Positions 1 through 7,676 of a stretch of DNA of 64,000 bases are shown here, one piece after another. The position numbers were made by a program, and so were the translations under genes. Position 1 is the stretch's first letter. Each line of letters begins with the position of its first letter. A model generated the notes under the pieces. That model did no database searches. It saw nothing but the letters and a program-made list of their open reading frames with translations, and was not told the origin of the DNA. This stretch comes from an uncultured Dokdonia sp. (lineage in GTDB: Bacteria > Bacteroidota > Bacteroidia > Flavobacteriales > Flavobacteriaceae), in assembly GCF_937910895.1 (NCBI RefSeq), contig NZ_CALEMI010000066.1, positions 34,036 to 98,035 on the forward strand, read 5' to 3'.

Positions 1-1065
1 GATCAATTGATTGATAGATTTATTCAAATACGCGGATCTGAGCAAAAAGTATTAGAATTTTATAAAAAAGATAACATAGCTGATTTAAGAGTTGAGTTAT
101 TTTCTATCCGAAAAGACATTCGTCTTTCTGAAAGTATGAATGAAAAAATCATTTCAGAGGTAGACGTTACTCCTGATGAGGTAAAATCTTTCTTTGAAAG
201 AATTCCAAAAGATGAGCTCCCTACCTTTGGTGTAGAACTTGAAATTGCACAAATTGTTATTGAACCGAAAGCCACCGAAGAAGAACGACAAAAAATCATT
301 GATCGTTTGAATAGCTTTAGATCAGACATCCTTGATAATGGAAGTAGTTTTGCTACCAAAGCAGTACTATATACAGACGATCTAGCTTCTAGAGGTGAAG
401 GAGGATTTATGATGATAGACAGAAAAACACCTTTAGTAAAAGAATTTAGAGATGTTGTTTTTGGATTACAGGAAGGAGAGGTAAGTGAGCCTTTTGAAAC
501 AGAATATGGATTCCATATTGCGACTCTTGAAAAAATTAGAGGAGATAAACTTGAAATCAGACATATCTTATTAATTCCAGACGTAGATAAAGAACAAGAA
601 GAAGAAGCAAAAGATAAGATTGAACGTATCAAAAAACGTATCGAGTCTGGAGAACTTACCTTTGACGAAGCAGCTCGTGAATTTTCTGATGAAAAGGAAA
701 CTAAGTTTGACGGTGGCGTATTAGTAAATCCAGTAACGTTAGATAAGCGTTTTGAATTAAACAAATTAGACCCTACTTTATATACGAAAGTTAATGACTT
801 AAATGACGGAGAAGTATCACTTGTATTCAATGATCCTAGCCGTACTGGAAAGACACGTTTTAAAATCATGACTGTAAAAAATAGATTAGAAGAGCATAAA
901 GCCGATTATTCTAAAGATTACATTAAGATTAAAGATTTAGCGCTTAGAGAAAAGCAAATTCAGACAATCTCAGATTGGCAAAAAGAAAAAATAGAAGAGA
1001 CATACATAAAAGTGAATGGTGAAAACCGTAACTGTGAATATGTAAGTAACTGGTTGAAAAATTAA
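1..1065 (+). CDS. PpiC/SurA-type peptidylprolyl isomerase, 5' truncated by the window edge
   Basis: The reading frame is open to base 1, so the N-terminus lies outside the window and the TTG at 7 is not taken as the start. Two parvulin-like (rotamase) segments are visible: one around GVELEIAQIVIEP to GFHIATLEKIRG, with the typical GGFMM and GEVSEPFETEYGFH motifs, and a second, more degenerate one starting at LEIRHILLIP. The family isomerises X-Pro bonds in the periplasm and chaperones outer membrane proteins. The C-terminus is helical and charged, ending in NWLKN. moxR begins 5 bp downstream, so the two are probably co-transcribed. Family is secure; the exact chaperone role is inferred. Confidence 0.88.
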   Translation, partial: DQLIDRFIQIRGSEQKVLEFYKKDNIADLRVELFSIRKDIRLSESMNEKIISEVDVTPDEVKSFFERIPKDELPTFGVELEIAQIVIEPKATEEERQKIIDRLNSFRSDILDNGSSFATKAVLYTDDLASRGEGGFMMIDRKTPLVKEFRDVVFGLQEGEVSEPFETEYGFHIATLEKIRGDKLEIRHILLIPDVDKEQEEEAKDKIERIKKRIESGELTFDEAAREFSDEKETKFDGGVLVNPVTLDKRFELNKLDPTLYTKVNDLNDGEVSLVFNDPSRTGKTRFKIMTVKNRLEEHKADYSKDYIKIKDLALREKQIQTISDWQKEKIEETYIKVNGENRNCEYVSNWLKN

Positions 1066-1070
1066 AAAAT

Positions 1071-2024
1071 ATGTCAGACGTAGCTGCTATAAATCAATTA
1101 GTAGAAAAACATAAACAACTTAAAGCTGAAATTGCAAAAGTAATTGTAGGACAGGAAAGAGTCATAGATGAGATTCTTATTTCTATATTTTCTGGAGGTC
1201 ACGCCTTATTAATAGGAGTCCCTGGTCTCGCAAAAACATTAATGGTAAATACCATTGCGACTGCATTAGGGCTGGATTTTAAACGTATTCAGTTTACACC
1301 TGATTTAATGCCGAGTGATATTTTGGGATCAGAGATCCTTGATGAATCGCGTCAGTTTAAGTTTATAAAAGGACCTGTATTTTCAAATATCATCTTGGCC
1401 GATGAGATCAACCGCACACCTCCAAAAACACAAGCAGCATTATTAGAAGCGATGCAAGAACGTATTGTGACTGTTGCTGGAAATAGGTACCCACTTAGTT
1501 TGCCTTATTTTGTGTTGGCAACCCAAAATCCAATTGAGCAAGAAGGAACGTATCCTTTACCAGAAGCGCAATTAGACCGTTTTATGTTTGCAATTAACCT
1601 AGATTATCCTTCATTTCAGGAAGAAGTAGATGTTGTAAAAGCAACCACTTCAGATCATAAGCCTGTCGTAAATTCGCTTTTTTCTGATCAAGAAATTATT
1701 GATTTTCAGCAGTTAATTCGTCGTATTCCTGTCGCAGACAATGTGATAGAATATGCGGTACAACTTGTAAGCAAAACAAGGCCCAAGACCAAAACAGCCA
1801 CACAAATTATTAATGATTATGTAGATTGGGGAGCAGGACCAAGAGCCTCTCAAAACTTAATATTAGGCGCAAAAACGCATGCAGCTGTCAACGGTAAATA
1901 TTCTCCAGATATTGAAGATGTACAAGCCGTTGCTACGGGAATTTTACGTCATAGATTAATTAAAAATTATAAAGCAGAAGCAGAAGGTCTCAGCATAGAA
2001 GATATTATTAAAAGCTTATTTTAA
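1071..2024 (+). CDS. MoxR-family AAA+ ATPase
   Basis: This 317-aa AAA+ ATPase has Walker A GVPGLAKT (residues 49-56), Walker B IILADEINR (107-115), a sensor-1 ATQNP and an arginine-finger region EAQLDRF. These define the MoxR clade, which remodels or matures partner proteins, often VWA-domain proteins, with a DUF58 protein usually encoded alongside. Here the expected DUF58 and BatA-type VWA genes are absent downstream. Instead an SpaB_C lanthipeptide gene begins 15 bp after the stop. ATG at 1071 lies 5 bp after the prolyl isomerase stop, which suggests an operon. Substrate is unknown. Confidence 0.93.
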   Translation: MSDVAAINQLVEKHKQLKAEIAKVIVGQERVIDEILISIFSGGHALLIGVPGLAKTLMVNTIATALGLDFKRIQFTPDLMPSDILGSEILDESRQFKFIKGPVFSNIILADEINRTPPKTQAALLEAMQERIVTVAGNRYPLSLPYFVLATQNPIEQEGTYPLPEAQLDRFMFAINLDYPSFQEEVDVVKATTSDHKPVVNSLFSDQEIIDFQQLIRRIPVADNVIEYAVQLVSKTRPKTKTATQIINDYVDWGAGPRASQNLILGAKTHAAVNGKYSPDIEDVQAVATGILRHRLIKNYKAEAEGLSIEDIIKSLF

Positions 2025-2039
2025 AATTATTCTATAAGC

Positions 2040-2927
2040 ATGAATTATAAAGCTAAAAGGATATTTCTATTAGGAGAGGAATGGTTTTTTTTTAAAATTT
2101 ATTTGGGTCCAGAAACATCGGAAGTGTTTTTAACTGAAGAATTTTATAATATTGTAAATCACCTTCTTAAAAATAATATTATTACTGAATGGTTCTTTAT
2201 AAGATATGCTGACCCTGATTATCATTTAAGAATACGACTTCGCTTAAAAAAACAAGAAGACATAGGTGTTTTAATACAGAAAATACTTCCAAGTATTAAA
2301 CTTTATGTTGATCATGGCTTAATCTGGAATTATCAAATAGACACTTATAAACGTGAACTAGAAAGATATGGAAGTAATACCATAGATTTTAGCGAGGATA
2401 TATTCTATTTTGATTCTATGTTTATCCTTTCTTTTTTGAAATATTATAAAGAGAATGATAGTAATGAAAATTTGAGATGGCTTTCTGGGTTATCTGCTAT
2501 AGATAGTTTATTAGATTCTTTTAAATGTGATTTAGATACTAAAATTTTTATTTCTAACTTTTTAAAAGAAAGCTATTATAAAGAGTTTGGTGTATCTAAG
2601 ATTTTTAGACAAGAACTTAGCAAGAAATATAGAGCCAATAAAAAAGAAATAGAATTCTTTTTGACTAAATCTTATTGTAATGATAAAAATTATGATTTTT
2701 TAAGTAATCTTATTAATACTAAAGAAGAAAACATCAAAGGTCCTTGTTTAGATATTATAGATAGTGAAGCCCAGGGGACATTAGATGTATCTATAAATAG
2801 TTTGATCTGTAGTCATATTCATATGTTATGTAATAGGTTATTTTTAGTAAAAAATAGAGCTAATGAATTAGTGATTTATGATTTCTTATTTAGATATTAT
2901 CAATCATTAAAGGCAAGAAGAAAATAG
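2040..2927 (+). CDS. Stand-alone LanB elimination subunit (SpaB_C / thiopeptide-type bacteriocin biosynthesis domain)
   Basis: This 295-aa protein matches the C-terminal elimination domain of class I lanthipeptide dehydratases. Visible hallmarks are WFFIRYADPDYHLRIRLRL (residues 51-69), with the conserved Arg and His residues, and a C-terminal H259-x-H261-MLCNR motif. In the NisB family equivalent Arg/His residues remove glutamate from glutamylated Ser/Thr to give dehydroamino acids. Here the domain is a separate protein and sits on the strand opposite the glutamylation subunit (4176-6377). It starts 15 bp after moxR and has no promoter of its own that I can recognise. Its stop and the LanC stop are one base apart, tail to tail. 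The coding is very AT-rich, like the other genes to 7299. Role is well supported by motif and context. Confidence 0.88.
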   Translation: MNYKAKRIFLLGEEWFFFKIYLGPETSEVFLTEEFYNIVNHLLKNNIITEWFFIRYADPDYHLRIRLRLKKQEDIGVLIQKILPSIKLYVDHGLIWNYQIDTYKRELERYGSNTIDFSEDIFYFDSMFILSFLKYYKENDSNENLRWLSGLSAIDSLLDSFKCDLDTKIFISNFLKESYYKEFGVSKIFRQELSKKYRANKKEIEFFLTKSYCNDKNYDFLSNLINTKEENIKGPCLDIIDSEAQGTLDVSINSLICSHIHMLCNRLFLVKNRANELVIYDFLFRYYQSLKARRK

Positions 2928-2928
2928 T

Positions 2929-4122
2929 TTATGATAATAATAAAAAAGAATCCCATTCTTTAATTTTTATATTGTCTATAGAGCATAATACAGAAGAAAC
3001 ACCAGTGACTCCATCAAGTAAAGACATATAATTTATGTTTTCTACATCATCTCTTAAACTAAAAAATACATCGTCTGATTTTTTATAACCAAGAGTTTCT
3101 TTTAACCAATATGTTGCAGCTTCCTTAACTCTGTAATCATCAATTTTTTTAGATAATTTTGAATAAATATGAGCTAGACCAGCACTTCCATGACAAAAAC
3201 AAGCATCTTTTATGATTGTTTCAGCCGGCTCTTTTCTCGAAGTAGTTTGAATTATTAAGTCTTTAAAATGCTTAATTAACAGTTTATCTTCCAATGATGT
3301 TGCTGCAAAAAACAAAGCATGTAAAGCTCCCAAATCTCCATAACACCATGCTAATCTAGAGAATGATTGTTTATTTGAAGAGTAACTCTCAACACTTATA
3401 GAAGAAGGATATATAGACCCTGTTTCTTCAATTTTTTGCTCATTTCTATTATAAAAGGAAATGATATTATACATCATATCTTTTGATAAATCTGAGTTTA
3501 TATTGTGGTTATAGCATTTGGAGAGGAAAAATAATAAACTTGCATTTCCATGGGCAAGCCCAAAATCATATACCATCTTTTTAGTTCTAAATTGGTCGTA
3601 TGTTTGCCATTTAAATTCATGTTCATCTTTAATAATTTTATCATATATTTTTTGAACTAAAATTGCTATAGAAGAAAAATATTTTTTGCGCTTTATAAGG
3701 TACAAGGCAATTCCAATTGATCCATGAAGGGGGTCAAAGTTATTTTCATTTTGACCAGTTTCATACATAGTATCCTCTAGAATTTCATCAATCTCTTCCA
3801 ATGTGTCTTCTAGATCATATTCACTTAAATTATTTTCTTGGATATAATGTAGACAGAAACCTACGCCAGCTATACCATTACTTAAAGAAACAAATAGATT
3901 TGAATTTTCATCAAGAGTTTCAATAATGTATTCAATATGCTCATCGATATATATAGAACGATCTAATGTTTCATTATTTAAACATAAAATGGCATTTGAA
4001 AAAAGTAGAGAACATCGACCAGAAAGGAGACCTACATTTCCTTCGTTAATATGAGTCGAGAGATCTTGAGAAAAAAAATGTTCAAATTCTATTATAATTT
4101 TTTTAATCTGCTCTTTATGCAT
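2929..4122 (-). CDS. lanC: LanC-like lanthionine synthetase (cyclase)
   Basis: At 397 aa it is the usual length for LanC. The zinc ligands are visible as C260 in WCYGDLG and C310-H311 in CFCHGSAGLAH. The GLAHG motif carries the His proposed to act in catalysis, and internal repeats (DPLHGSIGIALYL, SNGIAGVGF, LDGVTGVSS) reflect the alpha/alpha toroid. LanC adds Cys thiols to dehydroalanine or dehydrobutyrine in the precursor, forming lanthionine rings. It lies 53 bp downstream of the LanB glutamylation gene on the same strand. The precursor at 7078-7299 offers five Cys for five possible rings. Confidence 0.93.
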   Translation of the reverse strand: MHKEQIKKIIIEFEHFFSQDLSTHINEGNVGLLSGRCSLLFSNAILCLNNETLDRSIYIDEHIEYIIETLDENSNLFVSLSNGIAGVGFCLHYIQENNLSEYDLEDTLEEIDEILEDTMYETGQNENNFDPLHGSIGIALYLIKRKKYFSSIAILVQKIYDKIIKDEHEFKWQTYDQFRTKKMVYDFGLAHGNASLLFFLSKCYNHNINSDLSKDMMYNIISFYNRNEQKIEETGSIYPSSISVESYSSNKQSFSRLAWCYGDLGALHALFFAATSLEDKLLIKHFKDLIIQTTSRKEPAETIIKDACFCHGSAGLAHIYSKLSKKIDDYRVKEAATYWLKETLGYKKSDDVFFSLRDDVENINYMSLLDGVTGVSSVLCSIDNIKIKEWDSFLLLS

Positions 4123-4175
4123 TATTGTAGCTTTAATCTTTTATTAATCTCGATGAAAATCTAGTTTTATAAAAT

Positions 4176-6377
4176 TTACTTTTCTTTAAAAAAACTAAAT
4201 ATAAGTTGATTTGTATATGAGTTTGAACTTTTTTCTTTTTTGACTATTCTTTGGTTTAGAAATAAAAATTCTCTGATAGAAATTATAGCTTTGTTTTTGG
4301 TCAGATTCAAGAAAATTTTTATTAAATCAATATTTAATAAACTGATTGTAATTTCAAGATCTCCTTCTGATAAAATAAAAATATCTGGAATTTTTCTTTT
4401 TTCCTTAAACTCTAAGATTTTAGACCTTAGTAGTTCATCACTATGAAAAGAATTTCTAATATCCTTAAGCTCTTCATTTTGTATGTACCATGTCGCATAT
4501 CGTAGGATAACGCTATCATGCTCAATTCTTGGGATATAGTCAAAAAGTGAAGTTAAAGGTCCAATATCCAAATAAAACTCATTAGTTGTATTTTCATTCT
4601 GATAATCACACAAGAATTTATATATAGGTAGACTGCTATCATGATAGTTATGTGCGGTAGAAAGTTGTGGTTTTATTTCTTTATTTAACTGTTTAGATTT
4701 TAAGTATATTTTCCCATATGCATTTACAGATACATAAATATCATTTATATCTATAGTGTGCATTTTGTCTACACTTGATTTTGCTATATATGGAATTTCA
4801 TATTCTCTTATTGTAGGTCTTGCAAGAATATTGCCAGCTCTAGGTTCAGGAAGATGAGCAATTTCAGCAATGATTGAATTTTCATCAAAATTCTTTTCAA
4901 AATCAGCTATTTTTAATACAAAATTCTCTATTTCTTTATCTAAGTGAGAAAAACGAGCAATAAGATTTGTAGCACTGGAGCCACCAAAAGGAAGGATTTT
5001 AATTTTTTCTTGCCCGTTTTCAAGCAATAATTCAGACATTACTGAAATTGTTGAGGGTAACTGTTCTGTGTTTTCAGGAAAAATATTGATTTCTTTCTTT
5101 GTGATTTGTACTACAGCTTCTCCTTGCTTAATTGCTTTTTGAATTTTTTCATACAAAAATTTATTAATTGCATTCCATGGTAAAGAATCACTTTGTTCTA
5201 TATTTATAAAAAACGGTAAGCCTTCTAATAAAGGGGATAAGCCACTTTCAGTGCTATTATTATAATATCCAATACCAGTTTCAATATCTAATACTTTTGA
5301 TAGCAAAATATCCCTATCCTCATAGCGGCTTCTAAAAGATTCTTTAAAATCTTTCATTGTATCAGTTTTATTATTTGGTCTTAATTTATTAATAACATAA
5401 ATTCCATTTTTTATTTTATTAATAAGATTGCTTTCTATTGTAATATTAGATGCAGAAGATTTTAAATCAATTTGAATAAGGTTATTAAGATTTTGATGTT
5501 CAAAATATTTCTTTAAATTCTGTTTGAGCTCATTGATATTGGCTATCAAATTTTCAGGTTCCTCTTTTATTGTTTGTATAGATTTTTCAAGATTGAAAAC
5601 AAATTCATATAATTCTGGTGATAAAGAAATAAATTTCAATTTTTTAATAAGAAAATCAAAGTTGTCATCACCTGTAACGCCTAGCTGTAGTTCATCTACT
5701 AAGACTTGATTATCAATTAATTCATGAATGTATTCCTTAGCTTCGTCAGGATCAACCTCTACATGATCTACTATAAAATCTGTGAGTTCTTTAAAACTGC
5801 AAATATCTTTTGAAAAAAGTAATAGATTTTCTAGATAACTAGTATGTTCTATTTCACTTACCTTAAACTTATAGTTTCCAGCGACTATATATTTTTCTAT
5901 ATATCTAATATTATTCCCAATAGTATAAATGGAGTTATTAGGTATATATGAGAGTTGTTCTCTAATGGGTTCTTGGGATACAAGCATAGAGACAATAGAT
6001 TGTAATATACCCATATCTAATCTTGAGTAATAGCTACAATCATTAATAGAAAGATTCGTGGTGTTGGTAATTTTTCCTATCCCAATTCCAGCCATAAGGC
6101 CATAAGGTGTACATCTACTAGATATTCTAATAAAATACTTAATAATTGATGATTGTACTTTCTCTTTTTTCTTAAGATCAAGTTCGCCTAACAACATTTT
6201 TTGTATTCGATTATATAAAACAGGGGATGCTATGTATATAGCATCCATAAAAAATTTATTTTTACATAAATCTTCATAATCTTCATCTTTAAATTCTTTT
6301 TGAAATAGATATTGTTTTAGCTCTTCAAACGTAAAAGATGGTGTGCGTATTAAAAAATCATCAAAATATGAATACAT
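4176..6377 (-). CDS. lanB: LanB lantibiotic dehydratase, glutamylation subunit lacking the elimination domain
   Basis: This 733-aa protein matches the N-terminal domain of class I lanthipeptide dehydratases. The diagnostic FIRISSRCTPYGLMAG stretch lies at residues 82-97, and PRAGNILARP starts at residue 512. This domain transfers glutamate from Glu-tRNA(Glu) to Ser/Thr side chains of the precursor. Full-length NisB-type enzymes are about 1000 aa because the SpaB_C elimination domain follows; here it is missing and supplied by the separate protein at 2040-2927. Split LanBs are known in Bacteroidetes (pinensin locus) and in thiopeptide pathways. It lies between the DinB-like gene (70 bp upstream) and lanC (53 bp downstream). 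The sequence is strongly AT-rich. Confidence 0.92.
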   Translation of the reverse strand: MYSYFDDFLIRTPSFTFEELKQYLFQKEFKDEDYEDLCKNKFFMDAIYIASPVLYNRIQKMLLGELDLKKKEKVQSSIIKYFIRISSRCTPYGLMAGIGIGKITNTTNLSINDCSYYSRLDMGILQSIVSMLVSQEPIREQLSYIPNNSIYTIGNNIRYIEKYIVAGNYKFKVSEIEHTSYLENLLLFSKDICSFKELTDFIVDHVEVDPDEAKEYIHELIDNQVLVDELQLGVTGDDNFDFLIKKLKFISLSPELYEFVFNLEKSIQTIKEEPENLIANINELKQNLKKYFEHQNLNNLIQIDLKSSASNITIESNLINKIKNGIYVINKLRPNNKTDTMKDFKESFRSRYEDRDILLSKVLDIETGIGYYNNSTESGLSPLLEGLPFFINIEQSDSLPWNAINKFLYEKIQKAIKQGEAVVQITKKEINIFPENTEQLPSTISVMSELLLENGQEKIKILPFGGSSATNLIARFSHLDKEIENFVLKIADFEKNFDENSIIAEIAHLPEPRAGNILARPTIREYEIPYIAKSSVDKMHTIDINDIYVSVNAYGKIYLKSKQLNKEIKPQLSTAHNYHDSSLPIYKFLCDYQNENTTNEFYLDIGPLTSLFDYIPRIEHDSVILRYATWYIQNEELKDIRNSFHSDELLRSKILEFKEKRKIPDIFILSEGDLEITISLLNIDLIKIFLNLTKNKAIISIREFLFLNQRIVKKEKSSNSYTNQLIFSFFKEK

Positions 6378-6447
6378 TTTTTTGTTATAATTTGTTTCTA
6401 TATCTGGCGTAACTTGATATTTGTTTATTTAATTTTTTTTAAAAGGC

Positions 6448-6960
6448 TCATTGAACCTTTCTTTTAATAATTTGCTTTTTGATCAACTTTATTTGACCTT
6501 GGTGACTAAGCTCATCATCAAGAAGATGTCTATATATAGAATAGATGTTATCTTTTCCTTTTTTATCATTTAATAACCAATCATCATCTTTTTTCATAAA
6601 ATGTTTAATGATTAGATCTCTAGTTTCAAGCATTAGACCAGTATAGTAATTAATAGGATGATTTTTTATCATTTTTTTTACGAGATTTTCTTGGAATGCA
6701 GGAGTATATCTTACAATCTCTTCATTTGTCATAAATCTTTTTTCAAGATGTGTAATCAAAAACTCAAATTGTAAAAAATTTATATGTAGTAATAAGCTTC
6801 CAATACTATTAGTATAGTACTCATTACTATAATCTAATTGACTAGTACTTAGCCTTCCTACCAAGAAAAAAGTGTTTAATCTAATTTGTATCATATTATA
6901 TATCAATACGTCAAATACAGGAGAATAATGTATAGGTTCTTTAACATTGTAAGATAGCAT
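6448..6960 (-). CDS. DinB/YfiT-like four-helix protein within the lanthipeptide locus
   Basis: This 170-aa helical protein resembles the DinB/YfiT superfamily. A His sits in helix 2 (SIGSLLLHIN, H59), and the C-terminal DDELSHQGQI matches the usual HExxHRGQ-type motif. The metal triad of the family is normally three His; here the first residue of the HxxxH pair is Asp (D149, then H153). DinB-like proteins include metal-dependent thiol (bacillithiol, mycothiol) transferases, but many are uncharacterised. Position between the precursor and lanB suggests a part in maturation, immunity or thiol chemistry of the peptide; that is inference. No signal peptide is seen, so it should be cytoplasmic. 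Confidence 0.7.
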   Translation of the reverse strand: MLSYNVKEPIHYSPVFDVLIYNMIQIRLNTFFLVGRLSTSQLDYSNEYYTNSIGSLLLHINFLQFEFLITHLEKRFMTNEEIVRYTPAFQENLVKKMIKNHPINYYTGLMLETRDLIIKHFMKKDDDWLLNDKKGKDNIYSIYRHLLDDELSHQGQIKLIKKQIIKRKVQ

Positions 6961-7027
6961 GCAGTAAATTGTATTAAATGAAGTTGATTTTTTTAAACTA
7001 ATTTTAGAGTAAGTTTTAGTTTAAAAG

Positions 7028-7059
7028 CAAAAAGAGGATTTAATTAAATCCTCTTTTTG
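7028..7059. terminator. Perfect 32-bp hairpin between the precursor and the modification genes
   Basis: The 32 bases form a perfect palindrome (CAAAAAGAGGATTTAA and its complement) with U-rich flanks in the minus direction. It lies 18 bp after the precursor stop and 68 bp before the DinB-like gene. The placement suggests a leaky terminator giving more precursor transcript than enzyme transcript, an arrangement common in RiPP operons. Confidence 0.75.
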
Positions 7060-7077
7060 AAAAATAATAATAATATA

Positions 7078-7299
7078 TTATTGTTGTGGACATCTAACAA
7101 TCTCTGATGGTCTACAATTAAAATCATAGGTTAAACCTCCACACTGAGTACCTATAGACTCACAAGTCTCTAGTGTTTGTACAGACGGACAAGGGGATCC
7201 ATTAGATGGTCCACCTGCTCCTCCTAAAGTGATTTTTGCTCCTAACTTAGAAATTTCTTTCTTTTTCAATGACAACTTCTTTACATTTTTTTTTTGCAT
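7078..7299 (-). CDS. lanA: Class I lanthipeptide precursor peptide
   Basis: This 73-aa peptide has the layout of Bacteroidetes class I lanthipeptide precursors. The lysine-rich leader contains KKLSLKKKEISKL (residues 7-19), close to the LSLxKxxIxxL leader seen in this family. A glycine-rich junction LGGAGG (25-30) offers double-Gly-like cleavage sites. The core after G30 has five Cys (37, 46, 53, 62, 70) and nine Ser/Thr (32, 35, 39, 42, 45, 48, 51, 57, 65), so up to five thioether rings are possible. The gene is the first of the minus-strand cluster and is followed by a strong hairpin. Family and role are well supported; ring pattern, cleavage site and activity cannot be read from sequence. 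Confidence 0.88.
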   Translation of the reverse strand: MQKKNVKKLSLKKKEISKLGAKITLGGAGGPSNGSPCPSVQTLETCESIGTQCGGLTYDFNCRPSEIVRCPQQ

Positions 7300-7419
7300 A
7301 ATTTTCGTATTTTATATGATTATAATACTTTAAATATACTTTTTTTTTTAAAGTCTAAAATTATATTTTATAATTTAACATTATAATATTCATATCTGGA
7401 GCATTATATAAAGCAGATT

Positions 7420-7439
7420 TACGCTTTCGCGAAAGCGTA
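7420..7439. repeat. 20-bp dispersed palindrome, perfect copy
   Basis: Perfect copy of TACGCTTTCGCGAAAGCGTA. It sits between the lanthipeptide precursor and the orphan terminator, close to the right edge of the AT-rich island. Confidence 0.9.
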
Positions 7440-7458
7440 TCCAGTTAGAAACCCTCAA

Positions 7459-7504
7459 AGGGACTAGAAATTATACATTTTACAATTTCTAGTCCCTTTT
7501 TTTA
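7459..7504 (+). terminator. Rho-independent terminator with no plus-strand gene in front of it
   Basis: Arms AGGGACTAGAAATT (7459-7472) and its complement (7484-7497) enclose an 11-nt loop, followed by a run of T. The T run is only on the plus-strand side, so it terminates plus-strand transcripts. The nearest upstream plus gene ends at 2927, with 4.4 kb of minus-strand genes between. It may be the original moxR terminator displaced by the lanthipeptide island, or an attenuator in the aconitase leader. Confidence 0.8.
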
Positions 7505-7676
7505 TGATTATGATATTATTATAGGGTGTTTTTTCGCATATCTCATTTATAAGATGTGATATAGGGAATCGTTGGCGTTGCTATTGTCTTTGTCGCTTCG
7601 TTTTCGTAATTTCGCTAGATTGATAAATAAGGTAGCTCGTACTACCAATAAACAACTTTAATAAACCAAAAAGTAT

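Larger units (their letters stand above)
7300..7676. other. Intergenic region between the lanthipeptide precursor and aconitase
   Basis: This 377-bp gap holds, in order, the very AT-rich upstream region of the precursor, one copy of the 20-bp palindrome, a plus-strand terminator-like hairpin, and about 170 bp of aconitase leader. I found no ORF of note and no clear TAnnTTTG box. AT content falls after about 7400, which I take as the approximate right edge of the lanthipeptide island. Confidence 0.6.

Noticed and set aside
60..869. Long minus-strand ORF inside the prolyl isomerase gene
   Set aside because: It is Ser-rich and unlike any protein I know, and the plus-strand frame is a clear PpiC-type enzyme.
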